A stretch of 64,000 bases of DNA, from assembly GCF_001613465.1 (NCBI RefSeq), contig NZ_BDCK01000016.1:248001-312000 (forward strand). Reading direction: 5' to 3'. Source of the DNA: Nocardia niwae NBRC 108934 = DSM 45340. Its GTDB lineage: Bacteria; Actinomycetota; Actinomycetes; Mycobacteriales; Mycobacteriaceae. The translations under genes were made by a program, and so were the position numbers. The notes below the pieces were generated by a model. It was not told where the DNA came from and made no database searches. It saw only the letters and a program-made list of their open reading frames with translations. Shown here piece after piece: positions 41,777 through 50,368 of this stretch (position 1 is its first letter; each line of letters opens with the position of its first letter).

Positions 41777-42788
41777 CCGCACGCAGTCGCGGGTCCAGAG
41801 CACCGGACGCGCGCAGCCGCTGCAGCCACGCGAGCCGGGTGAATCGCTGGGAGAACGCCTTTTCGGTGAGGCCACGCTCGGTGTACTCGCGGTAGAGTTC
41901 GGCGGCGCCGTCGGGCACCGACCACTGCGCCTCGAAACCGAGCACTGCGCGGGCGGCGGAGAAGTCGACCCGATAGGAGCGGGGGTCGGCGCCGGTCTCC
42001 CCGGTGATCAGCAGTCGCGACCCCGGCACGGTGGCCACCACCGACTCGGCGATCTCGGCCACGGTGAGATTGTTTCGCTCCGTGCCGATGTTGAACGCCC
42101 GGCCTGCGACGGCCGACGCCGGTGCGGTGAGGCAGCGTTCGAAGGCCGCCGCGATGTCGCGGGCGTGGACCAGCGGCCGCCAGGGCGTGCCGTCGGAGAG
42201 CACCTTGACCGTACCGGTGAGGACGGCGTGTCCGACGAGGTTGTTGAGCACGATGTCAGCGCGCGGACGAGGGGAGAATCCGAACGCGGTGGCATTGCGC
42301 AGGAAGACGGGAACGAAGTCGTCGTCGGCCAGCGCCGCGACATCGTCTTCGACGCGCACCTTCGACTCGGCGTAGGGGGTGATCGGCCGCAGCGGCGCCG
42401 ACTCGGTCACCAGTTCGTCTCCGGCGGCACCGTACACCGAGCAGGTGGAGGCGTACAGGAACCGGGACACACCGGCTTCTTTCGCGAGCCGAGCCAGACG
42501 CACCGAGGCGAGATGGTTTATCTCGTGGGTGACTTCCGGCGCGAGCGCGCCCAGGGGGTCATTGGACAGCGCGGCGAGATGGACGACCGCATCGATGCCG
42601 CGAAGGGCGTCGATCTGCACCGATCGCAGGTCGAGGCGCAGGCCCTCCGGGTCGCCGGCGAACTCACCGATCAGGCAGTCGGCGAACCAGCCGGTGTCGA
42701 GCCCGATGACCTCGTGCCCGGCGGCTTGCAGTATCGGGACCATGACGGTGCCCAGATATCCCTGATGCCCGGTGACCAGGACCCGCAT
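41754..42788 (-). CDS. NAD-dependent sugar epimerase/dehydratase
   Basis: A 344-aa extended SDR. The N-terminal Rossmann motif is TGHQGYLGTVM (GxxGxxG), with VVHLAALSNDPLG, the serine in YASTCSVYG and the catalytic YAESK. The C-terminal substrate region includes WRPLVHARDIAAAF and NIGTERNNLTVAEIAE. The ATG at 42788 follows AAGGAG; in-frame starts further up are within the previous gene. It is the last gene of the sugar-nucleotide operon, 5 bp after the PIG-L gene. A 4-epimerase or 4-ketoreductase role is likely. Confidence 0.88.
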   Translation of the reverse strand: MRVLVTGHQGYLGTVMVPILQAAGHEVIGLDTGWFADCLIGEFAGDPEGLRLDLRSVQIDALRGIDAVVHLAALSNDPLGALAPEVTHEINHLASVRLARLAKEAGVSRFLYASTCSVYGAAGDELVTESAPLRPITPYAESKVRVEDDVAALADDDFVPVFLRNATAFGFSPRPRADIVLNNLVGHAVLTGTVKVLSDGTPWRPLVHARDIAAAFERCLTAPASAVAGRAFNIGTERNNLTVAEIAESVVATVPGSRLLITGETGADPRSYRVDFSAARAVLGFEAQWSVPDGAAELYREYTERGLTEKAFSQRFTRLAWLQRLRASGALDPRLRAVTAPVTG

Positions 42789-42793
42789 CGTTG

Positions 42794-43444
42794 TCACTCC
42801 TTTTCCCATGAGATCACGGCCTTGTCCACCACGAAGGCTTCGGCGTACTCGGTGCGGCACTGCACGCCGCGGATCCGCGCGGTGGCCAGGAACGCGGTTT
42901 CGTCGAACCAGTCGCGCCCGGTCTGCGACGGGTAATACCGGTGCAGCAGTCGCGATTTCCGCTGGACCAGTTGCGCGTCGACCGGGTGGAACACGGTCGG
43001 CGCCGGTGTGTCCACCTCAGCCTTGAGGATCTCGTAGCCGAGGATCAGGTGGTCGCGGAACTCGGTCGGCACCAGCTCCGCGAGCGTGCGGTGATCCTGG
43101 TGCGCGTCGCCCGGTTGCGGGGCGAACACCAGGTCCGGTTCACCCGCACGGCGAAACTCCGCTACGGCCGTCTTGATCCGATCCCAGTGCGCCGGTGCGC
43201 GTCCGTCCGGGACGTCGAGCACCGTCAATTCCGGTGTCCGTCCCGAGCAGAAGGCGGTGAGCGCCGCCCGTTCTTCCCGTTCGCGCTCGGTGCCTGCGCC
43301 GGAAAGGACCAGAGCGCGCACCCGCATACCCGGATGGGCGCTGGTCAGCGACAGCAGCGTGGCTCCCATGCCGATCGGGATGTCATCGCAATGCGCGCCG
43401 AGCAGGGCGATCTCGGCCGGCCGCGGGGAAAGCAGAGCGATCAC
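42794..43444 (-). CDS. PIG-L/LmbE-family deacetylase
   Basis: A 216-aa protein with the zinc motif GAHCDDIPIGMG (usual AHPDD, with Cys for Pro) and the second motif AHQDHRTL. These enzymes remove N-acetyl groups from amino sugars. The GTG at 43444 overlaps the previous stop (GTGA) and follows GGGAG; the frame is open further upstream as a shadow. In the operon it acts between the nucleotidyltransferase and the epimerase, which points to an amino-sugar intermediate, perhaps deacetylated before or after linkage. Confidence 0.87.
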   Translation of the reverse strand: MIALLSPRPAEIALLGAHCDDIPIGMGATLLSLTSAHPGMRVRALVLSGAGTEREREERAALTAFCSGRTPELTVLDVPDGRAPAHWDRIKTAVAEFRRAGEPDLVFAPQPGDAHQDHRTLAELVPTEFRDHLILGYEILKAEVDTPAPTVFHPVDAQLVQRKSRLLHRYYPSQTGRDWFDETAFLATARIRGVQCRTEYAEAFVVDKAVISWEKE

Positions 43445-44214
43445 TGCTCCCACACCATCCATGGCCGGTGTCCGCGGCGGTAGGCCGCATCGAGTTCGGC
43501 GCGCTCCTTGAAAGTATCTGCCGGCTTCCAGAATCCGTCGTGGCGGTAGCCGAACAACCGGCCCTGGCCCGCGAGCGTCCCACAGGCGTCTTCCACCAGA
43601 TCGCCACCTGGTGGCAGCAGGTCGAATATCTCCCGGCCGAGCACGAAATAGCCGCCGTTTTCCCACAGTGGCATATTCGCCACGGGAACGATTTCCTTGA
43701 CCTCGCCGGTGGGGCTGAGGTCCACACAGTGGAACGACGATTGCGGTGGCACCACCATGAGAGATGCCACCGCCCCTGAAGCGTGGAACTGAGCGATCAT
43801 CTCGTCCAGGGGAGCGTCGGTGAGGACGTCGGCGTAGTTGGCCAGGAAGTACTGGTCGTCACCGAGGTGCTCGCGCACCCGGCGCAATCGCTCTCCGATG
43901 GCCGACTCCACGCCGGTATCGACAAAGGTGATCGTCCAGTCGTCGATATCGCTGCCGAGCAATTCGACCCGGCCGTTGCGGATCACGAAGTCGTTGGACG
44001 CCGACTCCCGATAGCTGAGGAAAAAATTCTTGATGTGCTCGGCGCCGTATCCGAGGCACAGGATGAATTCGTTGTGACCGTAATGCGCGTAGTACCGCAT
44101 CACGTGCCAGAGCAGCGGGCGGGGGCCGACGAGTTGCATCGGCTTGGGCACCATGTCATCGGTGCCGCCGCGCATGCGCATGCCGTAGCCACCGCAGAAC
44201 AGGACGACTTTCAT
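43441..44214 (-). CDS. RfbF-like sugar-phosphate nucleotidyltransferase
   Basis: A 257-aa protein close to glucose-1-phosphate cytidylyltransferase RfbF. MKVVLFCGGYGMRMRGGTDD is a variant of the usual GGLGTRL loop, VPKPMQLVGPRPLLWHVMRY keeps the lysine, and YHHGFWKPADT-like HDGFWKPADTFKERAELDAA ends the family core. Length matches RfbF. It would activate a sugar phosphate as a CDP- or related nucleotide sugar. No RfbG/CDP-glucose dehydratase lies in the window, so the product may not be a 3,6-dideoxyhexose. ATGA overlap with the methyltransferase stop. Confidence 0.85.
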   Translation of the reverse strand: MKVVLFCGGYGMRMRGGTDDMVPKPMQLVGPRPLLWHVMRYYAHYGHNEFILCLGYGAEHIKNFFLSYRESASNDFVIRNGRVELLGSDIDDWTITFVDTGVESAIGERLRRVREHLGDDQYFLANYADVLTDAPLDEMIAQFHASGAVASLMVVPPQSSFHCVDLSPTGEVKEIVPVANMPLWENGGYFVLGREIFDLLPPGGDLVEDACGTLAGQGRLFGYRHDGFWKPADTFKERAELDAAYRRGHRPWMVWEQ

Positions 44215-45494
44215 CGGCGCCGGTTTCCTTTCGACTCGGCTCCGGCCGGCCGGGTCGGCGCCGGTGACGCCGGGTCGACCACGTGCAGCTCGGGCAAGGG
44301 ATAAGCGAGCTGGCCGCCCCACTCGGCGACATGCCGGAGCTGTGCGGTGATCTCGTGCTCTAGATTCCAGGGCAGCACCACGACCACGTCCGGACGATCG
44401 GCGTCGAGCCGGGACGGCGGGTGGATCGGGATTCGCGTTCCCGGCGTGAATCTGCCGTGTTTGTAGGGATTGCGGTCGACGGTGTACTCGAGTAGGTCGG
44501 GCCGGATCCCGCAATAGTTGAGCAGTGTGTTGCCCTTGCCCGGCGCACCGTATCCGACGACGCGTCGGCGCCGGCGTCGGCAGTCGAGCAGGAACCCGAG
44601 CAGCTCATGCCGCACCGACTCGGCACGCCGCCGCAGCGATGTGTAGCCGTCCGCCGAGTGCAGTCCGGCGGACCGCTCGAGTTCGAGCACTTCCCGCACC
44701 CGGTCGCTCACCGCCGCCACGGCGGCATCGGGGCGCACCCACAGCCGGATCGATCCGCCATGCGTCGGCAGCTGATCGACGTCGACCACGGTCAATCCCG
44801 CCACAGCGAGCGCACGTTGTGCCGAAAGCACGGTGTAGTACTGGAAATGCTCGTGGTAGATGGTGTCGAACTGGCCGAGCCCGACCAAGTTGAGCGCATG
44901 GTGCACCTCGATGGTCAGCATGCCGTCGTCCGCCAGCAGGACGCGTAGCGCACGAGTGAATCCGCGCAGATCCGGGATATGGGCATAGACGTTGTTGGCG
45001 ACCACAAGATCCGCGGGGCCGTGTTCGGCACGGATCCGGCGAGCCGAATCCGCGTCGAGGAAGGCGGTTTCGGTAGGTACGCCCGACTCGCGAGCCGCTG
45101 TTCCGACGTTGACCGAAGGCTCGATGCCCAGGCATCGGATGTCGCGGTCGACGACGTGGCGGAGCAGGTAGCCGTCGTTGCTGGCGACCTCCACCACGAA
45201 GGAGTCCCTGCCCAGTCCCAGCCGGGCGGCCGCGGTGTCGACGAACTCACCCGCGTGGCGGACCCAGCTGTCGGAGTAGGAGGAGAAGTAGGCGTATTCG
45301 GTGAAGGTCTCCTCCGGTGTGATCAGCGCCGGAATCTGCAGCAGCAGACAGTCGACGCACACCCGCAAATGCAACGGGTAGGTCGGCTCGGGCAGGTCGA
45401 GCCGGTCGGTGGTGAGGAAGGATTCGCACGGCGGCGTGGCGCCGAGGTCCAGAACGCTGGACAGTCTGCCGGAGTCACAGAGTCGACAGCGCAC
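44211..45494 (-). CDS. NovU-type sugar C-methyltransferase
   Basis: A 427-aa full-length member of the Methyltransf_13/11/14 family. It has the zinc motif CRLCDSG with CVDCLLLQ, the linker FTEYAYFSSYSDSWVRHAGE, the SAM motif VVEVASNDGYLLRH, the EHFQYYTVLSAQRAL helix with the family histidines, and the C-terminal VVGYGAPGKGNTLLNYCGI. Family enzymes C-methylate 4-keto nucleotide sugars (for example at C3 or C5). The GTG at 45494 puts the first zinc cysteine at residue 3, as in relatives. It is the first gene of the sugar-nucleotide operon; its promoter is in the A/T-rich stretch upstream. Confidence 0.9.
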   Translation of the reverse strand: MRCRLCDSGRLSSVLDLGATPPCESFLTTDRLDLPEPTYPLHLRVCVDCLLLQIPALITPEETFTEYAYFSSYSDSWVRHAGEFVDTAAARLGLGRDSFVVEVASNDGYLLRHVVDRDIRCLGIEPSVNVGTAARESGVPTETAFLDADSARRIRAEHGPADLVVANNVYAHIPDLRGFTRALRVLLADDGMLTIEVHHALNLVGLGQFDTIYHEHFQYYTVLSAQRALAVAGLTVVDVDQLPTHGGSIRLWVRPDAAVAAVSDRVREVLELERSAGLHSADGYTSLRRRAESVRHELLGFLLDCRRRRRRVVGYGAPGKGNTLLNYCGIRPDLLEYTVDRNPYKHGRFTPGTRIPIHPPSRLDADRPDVVVVLPWNLEHEITAQLRHVAEWGGQLAYPLPELHVVDPASPAPTRPAGAESKGNRRR

Positions 45495-45945
45495 AGATCC
45501 GATCCTTTGCTCGAAACGTCCCGGCCCCGTCGGAACGCCTGTCGCGGCGCACGGAAGCAGTAGCTGCCCGGCGTATCACGAGATGCGCGCGACGAGAACG
45601 TCATTCGTGGCACGGGCCGCACTGTCGCGACCGTCAGCGTACCGACGGCAATATCGGCTGGATTACAGATCAGCGTTACAAACTGTGATATAGAGCACAT
45701 TACATATTCATCTTCATGGTGTTATTCCCGATGCGTATCGAGATCGGTCGCCGAGGAGATTTGGATCAGTTAACATCCCGATCGCGCTGCTTCGCGCATA
45801 CGTTCTGATCGGCGAGAGACGTTGTGACACTTGCCGATCAAGTGCCGATGAAGCGCTCGGTAGAGGCGGTCGGGACGCTGCCGGGAAAGACGATCTCCGG
45901 ATCAGGTAGCAATTCCACCGTTGCCCCAGGAGGGGTGTTCTCTTG
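45495..45945. other. A/T-rich divergent promoter region
   Basis: No convincing gene; frames here are shadows. About 45640-45760 is far richer in A and T than the rest of the window (for example around TGTGATATAGAGCACATTAC). It separates the sugar-nucleotide operon from the initiating transferase gene and should hold promoters for both directions. No single -35/-10 pair could be fixed with confidence. Confidence 0.5.
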
Positions 45946-47463
45946 ATGAAATCCAAGGCTGTCCCGGAATGGAATGGGACCGCCGAATCCCCACGATCCT
46001 TCGTGGCTCCACCGATTACCGTCTCCACCCGTAAGGCCTGGCGATCGGAGTACGTACGTCGTCTCGCCATCACCGATTTCGCCGCCGTTTCCATCGCCGT
46101 GGGAAGTGCGCAGCTGATTCGCTTCAACGGGAGTGGCGCTCCGCCGCTGGCCTGGGATCAGCCGTACCGAATCGGTTACACGGTGGTATCGGGCGCGCTC
46201 GCCATGGGCTGGTTCGCGATCCTCGGCAGCGCGGGTAGCCGTGCGCCGCAACTGGTCGGCAGCGGTGTCGAGGAATTCCGGCGGCTGATGTCGGCGACCA
46301 TGCACCTGTTCGGCGTACTGGCACTGATGTCACTGGCACTCGAAATCAAATTTGCCCGAGGTTATCTCGCGATCGCCTTTCCGGCCGGCGTCCTCGCGGT
46401 GGTCGCTGGACGACTGTGGTGGCGTCATCAGCTTGCCAGGGAACGCCGCCGGGGACGCCATCGTTCGGTCGTACTCGTGGTCGGCACTGCCGATGCGGCC
46501 GCGGCGATGACCGCGGCGTTCGCCGCGGACCCGGGCGCCGGTTACGACGTCGTGGGCGCCTGCGTGCCGGGTGGGCAATCAGGCGATGCGCCGCTGCCTT
46601 TCGCCGGCGGTACGGTGGCGGTCGTAGGTGACGACAGCGCTGTGCTGCGAGCGGTCCTGCACACCCACGCCGACACCGTCGCCATCGGTCCCACCCGGCA
46701 TCTCGGGCCGACCGAGCTGCGCAGGCTCGCTTGGGAACTCGACGCGCTCGGCGTCGAGTTCATGCTGGCGCCAGGGGCAATCGACATCGCCATATCCCGG
46801 CTCACCAATCGGCAGGTCGCGGGGATGCCGATGATGCACATCGCCGAACCGCAGTACGAGCGGGCTCGATCGGTCAGCAAAACGGCCTTCGACATCGGCT
46901 TCGCGACAGTGTGCCTACTGCTGCTCCTGCCGGTGTTCCTGGCGATCGCGATCGCGGTGAAGACCACCAGCCGCGGCCCGGTCTTCTACCTGTCGGAACG
47001 CATCGGCCGATACGGCCTGCCCTTCCGCATGATCAAGTTCCGCAGTATGTACCACGACGCCGACCGATATGCCGAAGCCTTGATCGCACAGCAGGGTGGA
47101 AATCCGGTCTTCTTCAAGATGAAGGTCGACCCTCGGGTCACGCCGATCGGGCGGTTGCTGCGCAAGTACAGTCTCGACGAGTTGCCGCAGTTCCTGAATG
47201 TCCTGCGTGGCGACATGAGCGTTGTCGGGCCGCGACCGCAGGTGCGGCGGGAAGTCGACACCTACGACCACATGATGCGCCGACGCCTGCTCGTGAAGCC
47301 GGGGCTGACCGGCTTGTGGCAGGTCAGTGGCAGGTCGGACCTTCCGCTCGAGGACGCGGTGCGACTCGACCTGTCCTACGTGGAGAACGTGTCCATGAGG
47401 ATGGACCTGCGGCTGATCGCGCGCACGGTCGGTGTCGTGGCGCGAGGTGAGGGAGCGTACTGA
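45946..47463 (+). CDS. WcaJ/CpsE-type initiating sugar-phosphate transferase
   Basis: A 505-aa polyprenyl-phosphate glycosylphosphotransferase. About five N-terminal membrane segments and a CoA-binding-like domain (VVLVVGTADAAAAMTAAFAA) precede the catalytic Bac_transf domain. That domain has FDIGFATVCLLLLLPVFLAI, PFRMIKFRSM, the KYSLDELPQFLNVLRGDMSV block with its conserved D-E-L-P, VGPRP, and KPGLTGLWQVSGRSD. It puts the first sugar phosphate on the lipid carrier, starting repeat-unit synthesis. The ATG at 45946 (preceded by an in-frame TTG at 45943) follows AGGAGG. A terminator-like stem follows the gene. Confidence 0.92.
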   Translation: MKSKAVPEWNGTAESPRSFVAPPITVSTRKAWRSEYVRRLAITDFAAVSIAVGSAQLIRFNGSGAPPLAWDQPYRIGYTVVSGALAMGWFAILGSAGSRAPQLVGSGVEEFRRLMSATMHLFGVLALMSLALEIKFARGYLAIAFPAGVLAVVAGRLWWRHQLARERRRGRHRSVVLVVGTADAAAAMTAAFAADPGAGYDVVGACVPGGQSGDAPLPFAGGTVAVVGDDSAVLRAVLHTHADTVAIGPTRHLGPTELRRLAWELDALGVEFMLAPGAIDIAISRLTNRQVAGMPMMHIAEPQYERARSVSKTAFDIGFATVCLLLLLPVFLAIAIAVKTTSRGPVFYLSERIGRYGLPFRMIKFRSMYHDADRYAEALIAQQGGNPVFFKMKVDPRVTPIGRLLRKYSLDELPQFLNVLRGDMSVVGPRPQVRREVDTYDHMMRRRLLVKPGLTGLWQVSGRSDLPLEDAVRLDLSYVENVSMRMDLRLIARTVGVVARGEGAY

Positions 47464-47468
47464 CGCCC

Positions 47469-47505
47469 GCGGGGCGGTGGTCGCGAAGTGCCGACCATCG
47501 CCCGC
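47469..47505 (+). terminator. Terminator-like stem after the initiating transferase
   Basis: GCGGGGCGGTGGTC (47469-47482) pairs with GACCATCGCCCGC (47493-47505) with one bulge and one G-U pair. It starts 5 bp after the stop. Confidence 0.5.
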
Positions 47506-47657
47506 GCTGGGGCGGGCTGCCGAGCTTCGCCGCCGTGAAATCCCTTGATAAGCCGGATACCAACCGATCGCGCCGACCATGCCGGGAACGCACGGTGTCA
47601 GTGGCCGTATCAGGCGAGTGTCAGCATGGTGTCAGGCCGGACGCCGACATGGTTCTC

Positions 47658-48186
47658 ATGACGAACAACAGCACCTCCTCCACCGCTTCCAAGTGGACCG
47701 GCATGGTGCCGGTAGACGATACGGCCCTCGCCGTCACCGACACCGGCGGGCGCGGCATTCCCGCGGTCTACTGCAATGGCCAGTTCGCCACTCAGGGGTA
47801 TTGACGGCGGGTCATCGCCGAGCTCGGCCCCGAATACCGGCACATCACCTTCGACGAGCGGGCGCGCGGCAAATCGCGGCGTTCGGCGGACTAATCCCTC
47901 GAGGCCGCGATCCAGGACGTCGACGCCGTCCTGGCTGCCAGGGGTGTGGACCGGGCGCTGGTGGTCGGCTGGTCCTACGGGGCGGTCGTCGCGGCGCACT
48001 GGGCCGACCGGAACCCCCGCCGTGCCATGGGTGCGGTGCTGGTCGACGGCGCGTTCCCGCACGACTGGCTCGACGAGGCCATGGAGCAGCGGATCCGCAA
48101 GCTGTTCAAGCGGCTTGGCTGGTTGACGCCGCTGCTGCGCCCGACCGGCCTGACCCCGCGGATGTCCGCCGGCACCGCCACAGCCT
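47658..48186 (+). pseudogene. Alpha/beta-hydrolase pseudogene with two in-frame stops
   Basis: Read through in one frame, the region gives MTNNSTSSTASKWTGMVPVD ... GIPAVYCNGQFATQGY, a TGA at 47802, then RRVIAELGPEYRHITFDERA ... RRSAD, a TAA at 47892, then SLEAAIQDVDAVLAARGVDR, ALVVGWSYGAVVAAHWADRN (nucleophile elbow GWSYG) and AMGAVLVDGAFPHDW. The stops replace codons that are probably TGG and TAC/TAT. The family continues for another 80-100 residues with the acid and histidine, but here the sequence ends near 48170, at a hairpin. So two nonsense changes and a 3' deletion have broken it. Confidence 0.8.
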
Positions 48187-48215
48187 GTCACGGGGTCCGC
48201 ACCGGACCTCGTGAC
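48187..48215. terminator. Hairpin between the pseudogene and the GT1 gene
   Basis: A 13-bp stem with one G-T pair (48187-48199 and 48203-48215) and a 3-nt loop lies 25 bp beyond the 3' end of the convergent GT1 gene; it may terminate that gene. It also marks where the pseudogene loses homology. Confidence 0.6.
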
Positions 48216-48240
48216 ACGGCAGGGGTGCAGCGGCGTCAGC

Positions 48241-49494
48241 TCAGCCGATCGCGGCGAGCAGTAGTCTCGCGGCCACCGTCGCTCCGTCCGAACGGATCAT
48301 GCCGGCCACTTCGTTCGCTCGTGCCCGGGTGGTCGACGCCAATGCCAGGTCGAGAGCTGCAGACAGTGACGCCGAGCTGGGGTCCGCGTCCCCGCATGAC
48401 GCGCCGATGCCCAATTCGACCACCCGGCGCGCCCAGTAGGGCTGGTCCATCATCTGGGGTACCACCACTTGAGGCACACCGGCCCGCGCGGCGGCGGTCG
48501 TCGTGCCCGCACCACCGTGGTGGATGACAGCGGCGACCCGGGCGAACAACGCCTGATGGTTGACCTCGCCCACTTCCATGCAGTCGGGAAGATCGTCGAT
48601 CGGCGTCAACTCGGCCCAGCCACGCGAAAGGAGCACACGGCGGTGGTGGGCGCGGATCGCTTCGATCGCCGCCCGGGCGATGCCGGGGCGCATGGGCATG
48701 CTGCCGAAGCCGACGTACACCGGTGGCGTGCCCCCGTCCAAGAACGCAGACAGCTCGGCAGGCAAGGGACGTTCGTCCGGCACGATCCAGGCACCGGTCT
48801 GCACGACATACAGGCCAGGCGCCTGCGACCACGGCCCCAGAACCGGATCCACTGCCAGCCAGGGTCTCTCGGTGATGACGTGGTCGCGGACATCGGCCAC
48901 CGGCGGTAGCCCGAGCGCGGCACGGCCGGTATTGAGCCCATGTCCGAACTGTGCGTTCCAACCGTGGGTGTCGATTTCCCACAGCAACTGGTTGTCGATC
49001 GCCGCCGGTGCGGGCCGATCGCCGGGCAATGGCATCGGCGCATGGTGTGGCGAGGGCAGAGTGGTCGGTTGGTAGCTCACGTACTGGTAGTGGGCGCCCA
49101 GCTTCTCGGCGACGGACCGGGCCGCGATCTGTGTCACACCGGTCGCCACCACCGCGTCGCATTCCGCGGCCGCTGTGGTGATCGTGTCGAATTGTATTGC
49201 GGGCCAGTCGCTGACGTACTGCGACAGCTCGGCCCGCGACGGTCTCCCGGCGCGCGAACCGGTCTTCGACGGTCCCAGCGGCACCAGCGGCACCCCGATC
49301 TCGGCGCAGCGCGGCTGGAAGTCCGGCGGCGCACACACCCGCACTCGAGCTCCGAATTCCCGCAACCGCAGCGCCAGTCCCAAGGTCGGCTCGACGTCGC
49401 CGCGCGACCCGCTCGCCGTCAACAGCACTCGCACGTCGTCACCGACGACCCGCGGCCGGCTACCCACCGAAACATCCGGCCTGAACGAGGTCAT
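48241..49494 (-). CDS. GT1 (UGT-like) glycosyltransferase
   Basis: A 417-aa GT-B enzyme of the MurG/UGT fold. The start LLTASGSRGDVEPTLGLALR is the family N-terminus (acceptor loop). The C-terminal donor site has VGFGSMPMRPG and the signature VIHHGGAGTTTAAARAGVPQ with VVVPQMMDQPYWARRV. This subgroup glycosylates lipids, sterols, polyketides or glycopeptides. The ATG at 49494 gives a 20-residue leader before the core; GTG 49434 would start exactly at the core. It is not clearly part of the polysaccharide locus. Confidence 0.88.
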   Translation of the reverse strand: MTSFRPDVSVGSRPRVVGDDVRVLLTASGSRGDVEPTLGLALRLREFGARVRVCAPPDFQPRCAEIGVPLVPLGPSKTGSRAGRPSRAELSQYVSDWPAIQFDTITTAAAECDAVVATGVTQIAARSVAEKLGAHYQYVSYQPTTLPSPHHAPMPLPGDRPAPAAIDNQLLWEIDTHGWNAQFGHGLNTGRAALGLPPVADVRDHVITERPWLAVDPVLGPWSQAPGLYVVQTGAWIVPDERPLPAELSAFLDGGTPPVYVGFGSMPMRPGIARAAIEAIRAHHRRVLLSRGWAELTPIDDLPDCMEVGEVNHQALFARVAAVIHHGGAGTTTAAARAGVPQVVVPQMMDQPYWARRVVELGIGASCGDADPSSASLSAALDLALASTTRARANEVAGMIRSDGATVAARLLLAAIG

Positions 49495-49613
49495 CGATGC
49501 CGCCCATACCGACCATCATCGAGCCGAAACACCTCGCCGCGACGCCACAGCCGTTCCCACCCCGGGGAACCGCGCATCCGTCGTACGCTGCTGATCTGCG
49601 GCGATGCGGCGGT

Positions 49614-50360
49614 TCAGCGCGCCTTCGCGCGCCGTCTTCGCTCCATCTCCTCGCGCTCCAGCACAGCTGCCCGCGCCAGGGTCGGGGCGGTCCCGCCGAG
49701 TCGTGCGGGGACCCAGCGGGCGCCTTCGACCATCGGGTAATCGCGTTGCGCGCTTTCCAAGAGCTCGTTCATCCGGGTGCGCAGGACGGCGGTCAGGCTC
49801 TCGGCCGGCTCGGCGGGTGGGATCGGCGCGCCGATACGGATATTGATCGGGAAACGATGTCGGCCGAGCTGTCTCGGAATGTCCTTCGTCCAGATCCGGT
49901 GCGCGCCCCAGATGATCATGGGAACGATCGGGACATCGGCTTCGGCAGCCATCCGAGCCGCGCCGGACTTGAATTCCTTCAGCTCGAAGCTGCGGCTGAT
50001 AGTCGCCTCCGGATAGACCACCACCACCTCGCCATCGCGCAGCGCGGTCACCGCGCGGGCATAGGACTGCGCCCCGGCCGTGCGATCGACGCCGATCGCC
50101 TTGCAGTGCTTCATGAGAAAGCCGACGATGCCGTGCTCGAGCTCGGCCTTCATCATGTACCGGACGTTGCGGCCGGACTTCCGCCCGACCAGGCCGACCT
50201 CCATGAAATCGAGATAGGCCGTGTGGTTCACGGCGAGCACCGCGCCTCCGGAGCGAGGGAAATGCTCTTGCCCTTCGATATCGATGCGCAGACCCTGCGC
50301 GAAGAAGATGGCGCGGGCCAAGCCGGTGAGGATGTCGTAAACCGGTTCCCGCGCCATCAC
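49614..50360 (-). CDS. PlsC-family acyltransferase 1
   Basis: A 248-aa 1-acylglycerol-3-phosphate acyltransferase-like protein. It has the catalytic HX4D block (NHTAYLDF), the YPEATISRSFELKEFKSGAA motif, PIVPMIIWGAHRIW, and a C-terminal WVPARLGGTAPTL segment shared with the next gene. It acylates phospholipids or related carriers at the membrane. It lies 8 bp after the paralogous gene and shares much of its wording. From memory these match the acyltransferase genes Rv3814c-Rv3816c beside Rv3813c/Rv3818 in M. tuberculosis. Confidence 0.9.
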   Translation of the reverse strand: MMAREPVYDILTGLARAIFFAQGLRIDIEGQEHFPRSGGAVLAVNHTAYLDFMEVGLVGRKSGRNVRYMMKAELEHGIVGFLMKHCKAIGVDRTAGAQSYARAVTALRDGEVVVVYPEATISRSFELKEFKSGAARMAAEADVPIVPMIIWGAHRIWTKDIPRQLGRHRFPINIRIGAPIPPAEPAESLTAVLRTRMNELLESAQRDYPMVEGARWVPARLGGTAPTLARAAVLEREEMERRRRAKAR

Positions 50361-50368
50361 AGCTCCCG

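Noticed and set aside
45714..46127. Minus-strand frame across the start of the initiating transferase
   Set aside because: It runs through the A/T-rich promoter region and antisense to the transferase, with no domain.
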